Positions 59,248 to 64,000 of a stretch of 64,000 bases of DNA are shown here, piece after piece. This stretch comes from Nitrospira_D sp035465795 (lineage in GTDB: Bacteria; Nitrospirota; Nitrospiria; Nitrospirales; Nitrospiraceae), in the NCBI RefSeq assembly GCF_049546785.1, contig NZ_JBMWAN010000002.1, positions 496,001 to 560,000 of the forward strand, given 5' to 3'. Position 1 is the stretch's first letter, and the number at the start of each line of letters is the position of its first letter. The translations under genes and the position numbers were made by a program. The notes below the pieces were generated by a model, which worked only from the letters and a program-made list of their open reading frames with translations, was not told the DNA's origin and did not search any database.

Positions 59248-60234
59248 ATGAACGCATTCATCAGTTGGTCCGGAAGCCGCGAGTTGCTGATCGCCAAGGC
59301 CGTGAAGGAGTGGCTGGGGGCGGTCGTTCCTGAGGTGCAATCCTTTGTCAGCCCCGATCTGCAGAAAGGCAAACCCTGGTTTGCCGAGCTGGCGAAGGAA
59401 CTCAAGGACGCGGATATGGGTTTCATGTGTCTTGCCCCGCCTCGAGTTGCGAGCGACTGGCAGCTGGTTGAGGCGGGGGCGATCTGGAAAGCGGCCGGAA
59501 GCAGCGGGCTATTCCCGCTCTGCTTCCACATCCGGGAGAAGGATGTCCCTGAGCCCTTGCGGGCGTTCCAAATGACGCACTTCAACCAAGAGGATTTCAG
59601 GCGCCTGGCCAAGAGTGTCATAAACCTCACGGGCCAGACGTCTCGCTGGACGACGAAGCGCCAACGGGCTTTTGATAAGAGCTGGCTGCAGCTAAAAAGG
59701 AACGTCGAACATGCATTGCGTCAGCCGGACGACGGGGTGCACACGACGCGAGGGTTCATCCATGCCGTGGCCGGCGGCTGGTGGGAACGCCTCTGGTCGG
59801 AAAAAGACACGACGAAGCTGAGCTGGATGTGGTTTGAGCCATCCGACGACGGGACCGGTCAGACGATTACCGGTCACGGCTTCAGCAAAGGAGGCTCATT
59901 CGCCTCCCAGTGGGAAACCATTCTCGTCTCAGTCCAGGCGCACCTGCCTGAGCCGATCCTGGAGTATTACTGGGAAGGCCGTCATACCCACGCACCGAAC
60001 TTGCTGTTCGGGGGTAAGTGTTCGATCCAATTCAGGATCTCAGCAAACGGGACCATCGAGGAGGGAAGCGGGGAATTCAAGGACGTGTGCATGACCGAGG
60101 CGCGGCCGCCGACGACTAAGTTAGTCGCGCTCCAGCGGGCGACCCCGGAAGAGATCGCGATCATGACCGGCAAGAACAAGAATACGCGAGCGCGGCGGAC
60201 ACTCGCTGACAAGAAATTGAAAGAGTGGCTCTAG
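59248..60234 (+). CDS. TIR-domain protein with beta-rich C-terminal domain
   Basis: The protein has 328 residues. The TIR domain (about 1-140) has F-I-S-W-S-G near residue 4, S-P-D-L-Q-K-G-K-P-W-F near 35, and W-Q-L-V-E-A-G-A-I-W near 71-80. E75 in that segment is in the position of the catalytic Glu of NAD+-cleaving bacterial TIRs. The C-terminal part, from about 165, is rich in aromatic and strand-like residues (G-G-W-W-E-R-L-W, L-S-W-M-W-F-E, E-Y-Y-W-E-G-R-H). It suggests a beta-barrel ligand domain like those of cyclic-nucleotide-sensing defence proteins; that part is my inference. It lies in the cassette region with no partner gene recognised. Confidence 0.75.
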   Translation: MNAFISWSGSRELLIAKAVKEWLGAVVPEVQSFVSPDLQKGKPWFAELAKELKDADMGFMCLAPPRVASDWQLVEAGAIWKAAGSSGLFPLCFHIREKDVPEPLRAFQMTHFNQEDFRRLAKSVINLTGQTSRWTTKRQRAFDKSWLQLKRNVEHALRQPDDGVHTTRGFIHAVAGGWWERLWSEKDTTKLSWMWFEPSDDGTGQTITGHGFSKGGSFASQWETILVSVQAHLPEPILEYYWEGRHTHAPNLLFGGKCSIQFRISANGTIEEGSGEFKDVCMTEARPPTTKLVALQRATPEEIAIMTGKNKNTRARRTLADKKLKEWL

Positions 60235-60257
60235 CATCGTCACAGAGAGGCGCCGAC

Positions 60258-60358
60258 ACGTAACACTTGCTGGACAACGATATACATCCACGAACAGCAG
60301 TACTTGCCACACTAACCGCCGGCAAGCCGGTGAGTGCCGCGTAGGTCGCACGTTAGAT
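60258..60358 (+). other. attC-like site D (weak), right end of the cassette region
   Basis: R' GTTAGAT is at 60352-60358 (fits GTTRRRY). A hairpin CACT-ACCG...CGGT-AGTG is capped by GCCGGCAAGCCGG, the same cap words as site B. The R'' box is uncertain: ACGTAAC at 60258 is a candidate. Marks the likely right boundary of the array. Confidence 0.45.
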
Positions 60359-60406
60359 GCCATTCAGAGGGTGAGGACTGACAAGAAAGGAAACACTGCC
60401 GGTGAG

Positions 60407-60520
60407 TTACGGCTTCTTCTTGTTCTTGTCCGAGGGATTCTCCGAAAACAGCAACCAGCCGAGCACGATGAATCCGATCGCCACACCGGTGACGGCCAGC
60501 CAGGTTCCAAGCTTATCCAT
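60407..60520 (-). CDS. 37-residue single-pass membrane protein
   Basis: It begins D-K-L-G-T-W-L-A-V-T-G-V-A-I and continues G-F-I-V-L-G-W-L-L-F, one transmembrane helix, then a basic tail S-D-K-N-K-K-K-P. The ATG at 60520 has GAAGGAG seven bases upstream. Function unknown; possibly a regulator of a membrane complex. 60235-60406 contains attC-like site D and no gene. Confidence 0.55.
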   Translation of the reverse strand: MDKLGTWLAVTGVAIGFIVLGWLLFSENPSDKNKKKP

Positions 60521-60540
60521 TTTGTGACTCCTTCGCCTCA

Positions 60541-60617
60541 CACGTCTCTCGTGAAGCGTCTCTCGTATCTCGCCAAGCATGACAGCCGCTTCCGTTTCGC
60601 GCTTCACGAACGACGGC
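60541..60617. repeat. CGTGAAGCGT/TCTCGTATCTCG dispersed repeat
   Basis: Contains CTCGTGAAGCGTCTCTCGTATCTCG and GCTTCACGAACGACGGC. Related words occur around the four-helix-bundle gene (61039-61053, 61431-61445) and in the M16 leader (47850-47895). The right end touches the ybgC stop. Confidence 0.55.
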
Positions 60618-60618
60618 T

Positions 60619-61017
60619 TTAAACAGAGCGCGGGCCAGACTGTAGCGCGGCCACCAGCCCCTTGTCGAGGCGTTTCACTTTCCCCTTGCCATCGGTTGCC
60701 GCCAATCGCGCCGAACCTTCGACCACCACACGTCCGCTCGTCTTCTCGCGCAACACATGGGAGAACGTGAACGAGGCCGGCGTCACATCGGACACGACCG
60801 TCTCAACCAGAATCGTCTCGCCATAACGGGCCGGCGACCGGTAATCCACTTCCGCTCGCACGACGACGAACACCGTGCCTTCTTCCATCAATCCCGCAAC
60901 GGAGAATCCACGCTGTTCAAGAAATTGCGTCCGTGCCCGCTCAAAGTACTTCAGGTAATTGGCGTAGTACACCACTCCGCCGCAGTCGGTGTCCTCGTAG
61001 TAGATCCTAATTTCCAT
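60619..61017 (-). CDS. ybgC: acyl-CoA thioesterase, YbgC family
   Basis: This 132-residue hotdog-fold protein has E-D-T-D-C-G-G-V-V-Y-Y-A-N-Y-L-K near 8-23 (catalytic Asp of the YbgC type), F-E-R-A-R near 25, and V-V-R-A-E-V-D-Y-R-S-P-A near 53. It hydrolyses short acyl-CoA or acyl-ACP and is often linked with Tol-Pal, which is not adjacent here. Start ATG 61017. Confidence 0.9.
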   Translation of the reverse strand: MEIRIYYEDTDCGGVVYYANYLKYFERARTQFLEQRGFSVAGLMEEGTVFVVVRAEVDYRSPARYGETILVETVVSDVTPASFTFSHVLREKTSGRVVVEGSARLAATDGKGKVKRLDKGLVAALQSGPRSV

Positions 61018-61038
61018 AGAAGCTCGTCGCTCGTACCT

Positions 61039-61053
61039 CGTGAAGCGTATCTC
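61039..61053. repeat. left inverted repeat of the four-helix-bundle gene
   Basis: CGTGAAGCGTATCTC is the exact reverse complement of 61431-61445 (15 of 15). The pair encloses the four-helix-bundle gene tightly, suggesting a mobile unit. The gene's stop codon is two bases to the right. Confidence 0.7.
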
Positions 61054-61054
61054 G

Positions 61055-61411
61055 TCAGAGCCGTTTGATGAGATTTCTGAGCATCTTGGACTCGTGATCA
61101 AGCTGTTCCAGGAGATCGTCGGTCTCAATTCCCGTGAGAAGATTCAGGTCACAGGCAATTTCGATGTGAGTTTCCAGCTCTGCACAAGAGCCCAGCGCGA
61201 TATAAAGAAACTGTCTATATTCGGAGTTATGTTTCCGATTAAAACCTTCCGCAATGTTTGACGGAATCGACACAGCGGCCCGACGCATCTGAGAAACTAA
61301 CCCATACAGTTCTTGCTGCGGAAATCCTTTGGTAACTTGATACACGAGGATAACCAGGGCTTTACCGAGCTTCCACACCTCAAGGTCACGAAAGTTCCGT
61401 ATCCTTTCCAT
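61055..61411 (-). CDS. four-helix-bundle (S23 ribosomal/IVS-type) protein
   Basis: This 118-residue protein is all-helical. It shows F-R-D-L-E-V-W-K near 7-14, R-R-A-A-V-S-I-P-S-N-I-A-E-G near 43-56 (the S23 signature), and E-L-E-T-H-I-E-I-A near 83. Related proteins are encoded by intervening sequences in 23S rRNA and by accessory genes of retroelements; here it stands alone between perfect inverted repeats. Function unknown; nucleic-acid binding is suspected in relatives. Confidence 0.85.
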   Translation of the reverse strand: MERIRNFRDLEVWKLGKALVILVYQVTKGFPQQELYGLVSQMRRAAVSIPSNIAEGFNRKHNSEYRQFLYIALGSCAELETHIEIACDLNLLTGIETDDLLEQLDHESKMLRNLIKRL

Positions 61412-61430
61412 CCGGCTCTCCTGGCCCGAA

Positions 61431-61445
61431 GAGATACGCTTCACG
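61431..61445. repeat. right inverted repeat of the four-helix-bundle gene
   Basis: GAGATACGCTTCACG, perfect partner of 61039-61053, 20 bases upstream of the gene's ATG (61411). It could contain or overlap the promoter. Confidence 0.7.
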
Positions 61446-61463
61446 TTTCACGAACGACGGCGC

Positions 61464-62720
61464 CTACAAGCTCAGCGTCGGGAATTTCGGCAAGGAGCTT
61501 TCAGCGGCGCCGGTGAGCTTGAGGACGATGTCGTACAACTGATGCACCCGCTCGGCCTTGATGGGCTCGAAGCCATGGCCGAGCACGGCATGGTGGGCCG
61601 CGTCGAGGAGCGGTTTCATCGTGGGCCAGTCGCGCAGAAAGGCTTGGCCCAGCTGGTCGCCGAGTCCGGCGAGGGCGCGGAACTGACTCTGCAACGGCAG
61701 CTTGTATTTGCCGTCGAGGTCTTCCAGCCAACAGGTGCGGCAGGTTTCCTGAAGCGCCTGCGGAAGTTGCTCCGGCTGGACGTCCCAACTCTTGATTTTG
61801 TATTGCTTGAACAGCTGGCGCTGCGCAAAGGCCTCGAGCGCCCGCACCAGGGCGATCATCGCACCCTCCGGATCATGGGCCACGTGGACCCGGCGGTCGG
61901 CATGGGCGAGCAGATCCGTCGCGAGCGAGTCCTTGACCGCGGCGGGATCCAGCACGAGCCGTTCGAGGAATCCCGCATTGGCTTTGATCGCCGGCAAGAC
62001 CGCTTTCAATCCCGGCGGCCCGCCCCAGAGGGAGGCCATCTCCAGCGCCTTGGCGGCCGTTTTCAATTTGTCCCACGCCTGCCGGTAGTGGAAACGCTCC
62101 CAGAGATCGTATCCCTCTGCGAGATCGGCGAAGGCGCGGTAGGTCGGCTTCTGCCCGCCGCTGACTCTGGCTTCGATCTCGTGAAACACCCGGGCCGACG
62201 CTGAAAACAATCCCCGATTGAACAGCTCGGAGGCCTCGCGCCGCGACACGGCCGCCACGTCGTCCCAGAGATTGCTCTGGACCCACCGGACCTGCCGGCC
62301 GCCGAGATCGATCGCATCGCCATCCTGGCCCTCGCTCCAGGGTACGAGCGACACCGTTCGGGAACTCGCGGGCAGCGCAACGAGCGTCAGGGATCCGGCC
62401 ATCGCGGGCGTGGCCCCGGTGAGATCCACGACCAGTTCGCCGGGATGCACCTCCCACGTCCTCAACAATTCCGGAAGGGCGATCGCCAGGGCATGGTGAC
62501 AGGCGCTGACATCGGCCGCGTCGGTCAGCGTGATCCAATCCCAGCGCCGCGGCATATGCTCGATTTTCGGCTGAATGGCCGACTCCACCAGCCCTTTCGC
62601 CGACTCCGGCAGGACAAAGCAGAGCGCCTCAGGCTGGAGACGATTGATCACATAGACGGCGGCCGCCGCGTCGTCGGTGAACGCCACCACGAGAGCTTTT
62701 GTCGGTTGTTCGTGCGCCAT
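61464..62720 (-). CDS. CARF-type protein, TIGR02710-like, without CRISPR
   Basis: The protein has 418 residues. The N-terminal Rossmann-like domain has V-V-D-L-T-G-A-T-P-A-M-A near 97-108, which is the ligand-binding strand-turn of CARF domains of the Cas02710 family. The middle and C-terminal helical part has F-N-R-G-L-F-S-A-S-A-R-V-F near 167-179, L-A-E-G-Y-D-L-W near 200, and R-V-H-V-A-H (an R-x4-H) near 277. The last could be HEPN-like RNase catalysis but is not proven. No cas gene or array is visible in the window. Confidence 0.75.
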   Translation of the reverse strand: MAHEQPTKALVVAFTDDAAAAVYVINRLQPEALCFVLPESAKGLVESAIQPKIEHMPRRWDWITLTDAADVSACHHALAIALPELLRTWEVHPGELVVDLTGATPAMAGSLTLVALPASSRTVSLVPWSEGQDGDAIDLGGRQVRWVQSNLWDDVAAVSRREASELFNRGLFSASARVFHEIEARVSGGQKPTYRAFADLAEGYDLWERFHYRQAWDKLKTAAKALEMASLWGGPPGLKAVLPAIKANAGFLERLVLDPAAVKDSLATDLLAHADRRVHVAHDPEGAMIALVRALEAFAQRQLFKQYKIKSWDVQPEQLPQALQETCRTCWLEDLDGKYKLPLQSQFRALAGLGDQLGQAFLRDWPTMKPLLDAAHHAVLGHGFEPIKAERVHQLYDIVLKLTGAAESSLPKFPTLSL

Positions 62721-62833
62721 CGCGCGCGGACTATAACATTGCCTCCGGGCCTGTTCAAATCACCTTGAAAGAGCCCGTGACACCTGTGCGCCCCGTTTGA
62801 CAGGACCCCCGCCCTCGCCTAGAATCCCGCTCC

Positions 62834-63412
62834 ATGAAGGACTTCGCCCTCAAAGCGTTTGCCGACAGCGCGAACGTGAAACAGCAGTTTGCCCGCGACC
62901 ACGCCGACCGGATCGCCCGGGTCGCCGCCCTGATGGTGACGGCTTTCCGCGAGGGCCGCAAAGTGCTGCTGTTCGGCAACGGAGGCAGCGCCACCGACGC
63001 CGCGCACATCGCCGCCGAGTTTGTCGGCCGCTATAAACGCGAACGCCAGCCTCTGCCGGCCCTCGCTCTCGCCACCGACATCGCCGCCATCACCTGCATT
63101 GCCAACGACTACGGATATGATGAACTCTTCGCCCGGCAGGTGCGCGCCCATGGCCGGCCAGGCGATATCGCCATCGCCATCAGCACCAGCGGCAATTCAC
63201 CGAACGTGTTGAAGGGCGTCGAGGCGGCCCGCGCCTGCGGGATGATCACCGTCGCCTGGACCGGCGGCAGCGGCGGGAAGCTGGCGGGACTCGTCGATCA
63301 TCCGTTCGTCGTGCCCTCGACCGTCACCGCCCGCATTCAAGAAAGCCACATCACGCTCGGCCATGTATTGTGCGAACTCGTAGAGGAATCACTCCTTGGC
63401 CACGCGTCCTAA
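62834..63412 (+). CDS. gmhA: D-sedoheptulose-7-phosphate isomerase
   Basis: This 192-residue SIS-domain protein shows L-L-F-G-N-G-G-S-A-T-D-A near 46-57, E-F-V-G-R-Y-K-R-E near 63, and I-S-T-S-G-N-S-P-N-V near 117. It starts ADP-heptose synthesis for LPS inner core. It has normal length; the next gene overlaps its 3' end by 17 bases. Fits the LPS context given by lptE. Confidence 0.93.
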   Translation: MKDFALKAFADSANVKQQFARDHADRIARVAALMVTAFREGRKVLLFGNGGSATDAAHIAAEFVGRYKRERQPLPALALATDIAAITCIANDYGYDELFARQVRAHGRPGDIAIAISTSGNSPNVLKGVEAARACGMITVAWTGGSGGKLAGLVDHPFVVPSTVTARIQESHITLGHVLCELVEESLLGHAS

Positions 63413-64000
63413 CCGGACTCCCCCGCAGCGCCCGGCGCCCCGACAGGTTCCGCCGATCGATGTATCGGATCTCACGACCTATCCTCTGAAGAAACGTCAC
63501 AGCAAAGTGCGGGTCTCCGACTTCGCGCAACCCTGGCAACGCGGCGGCTCGTTTGCCCGGTTCTATGCGTCGCTGCCGGACATTCTGGCCGTGAAGACGC
63601 TGCGCGCCGTGGCCGCCGCAATCGCGACGGCCCACCGCCGGCGTCGCCCGGTCATCCTGGGCATCGGCGCGCATGTGATCAAGGTGGGGCTCACGCCCTT
63701 GCTCGTCGATCTCATGGAGCGGGGCATCGTCACCGCCGTGGCGATGAACGGCGCCGGGATCATCCACGATTTCGAGCTTGCGCTGCTGGGCCACACGTCC
63801 GAAGAGGTCGATGCCGAAATCGACGAAGGCCGCTTCGGCATGGCCGAGGACACCGGCCGCCTGCTGAATGAGGCCATCGCGCGCGGCGCCGAGAACGGGC
63901 AGGGCCTCGGCGAAGCGGTCGGCCACTACATCAATCGCGCGCAGGGCCAGTTCCGCCACAAAGCCACGAGCATTCTGGCGACCGGCGCACGGCTCGGCAT
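63396..64000 (+). CDS. deoxyhypusine-synthase-like protein, partial
   Basis: A TTG at 63396 overlaps gmhA by 17 bases; GAGG lies upstream. The product has G-I-G-A-H-V-I-K-V-G-L-T-P-L near 87, I-V-T-A-V-A-M-N-G-A-G-I-I-H-D-F-E near 110, and F-G-M-A-E-D-T-G near 149. These NAD-binding-like segments resemble the deoxyhypusine synthase superfamily, which in bacteria has unassigned substrates. The gene runs past the window end, so the length is unknown. Confidence 0.6.
   Translation, partial: MATRPNRTPPQRPAPRQVPPIDVSDLTTYPLKKRHSKVRVSDFAQPWQRGGSFARFYASLPDILAVKTLRAVAAAIATAHRRRRPVILGIGAHVIKVGLTPLLVDLMERGIVTAVAMNGAGIIHDFELALLGHTSEEVDAEIDEGRFGMAEDTGRLLNEAIARGAENGQGLGEAVGHYINRAQGQFRHKATSILATGARLG

Noticed and set aside
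60258..60358. Accepting site D as a complete attC
   Set aside because: R' fits, but R'' and arm pairing are weak, so it is listed only with low confidence.

Overview
The window is a 64 kb bacterial chromosome segment of fairly high GC. Signal peptides, lipoproteins, an LptE-like lipoprotein, a beta-barrel protein and gmhA indicate a Gram-negative cell. Housekeeping proteins, many two-protein toxin-antitoxin remnants and dispersed short palindromic repeats look like Nitrospira or a relative (Nitrospirota). That assignment is an inference from style and gene content; no rRNA is present.

Layout. (1) 0-4.4 kb is an accessory island on the minus strand. It carries DUF4160/DUF2442, an orphan HTH antitoxin, DUF4258/YgiT and XRE plus a frameshifted DUF1016 nuclease. 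Three decayed fragments of an 'NPFG' repeat gene lie between the modules; an intact homologue sits at 8.3-8.7 kb. (2) 4.5-9.7 kb holds a TM0106-type RecB-like nuclease/helicase and a small envelope cluster with a VWA protein. (3) 9.9-17.8 kb holds a broken DUF433 gene, a WYL regulator, tRNA-His, pyrF, rpsT, holA, lptE, leuS and a methyltransferase. (4) 17.8-20.4 kb is a secreted Asp-box (BNR) protein gene bracketed by 60-bp direct repeats derived from the 3' end of the neighbouring HAD gene. (5) 21-31.9 kb holds der, an exported tandem-domain protein, an ECF sigma/anti-sigma pair, cytochrome c, an M20 peptidase, a beta-hydroxyacid dehydrogenase-type enzyme, a lipoprotein and a barrel protein. 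(6) 32-40.4 kb is a complete kdp locus (a 26-codon leader ORF, kdpF, A, B, C, D, E). (7) 40.5-53.8 kb holds an acetate-transporter-like protein, two M50-like membrane proteins, an HTH-MBL fusion, paired M16 proteases, gph, pyk, a barnase/barstar pair and hemL. (8) 53.9-60.4 kb is a second accessory region. It holds a nuclease, BrnT/BrnA, an antitoxin with a truncated toxin, and what reads as a small integron-type cassette array (attC-like sites, no integrase in view). The array carries an unknown protein, a DUF2971 protein, a transposase stub joined to an XRE antitoxin, a STAS protein and a TIR-domain protein. (9) 60.4-64 kb holds a tiny membrane protein, ybgC, an S23-type four-helix-bundle gene between perfect inverted repeats, a CARF-type (TIGR02710-like) protein without CRISPR, gmhA and a partial deoxyhypusine-synthase-like gene.

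The best candidates for something undescribed are the attC-bounded cassettes with the TIR protein, the lone CARF protein, and the repeat-gene fragments that separate the modules of the first island. Protein motifs and coordinates were read by eye from the sequence. Family names are recognition from memory, not search results.
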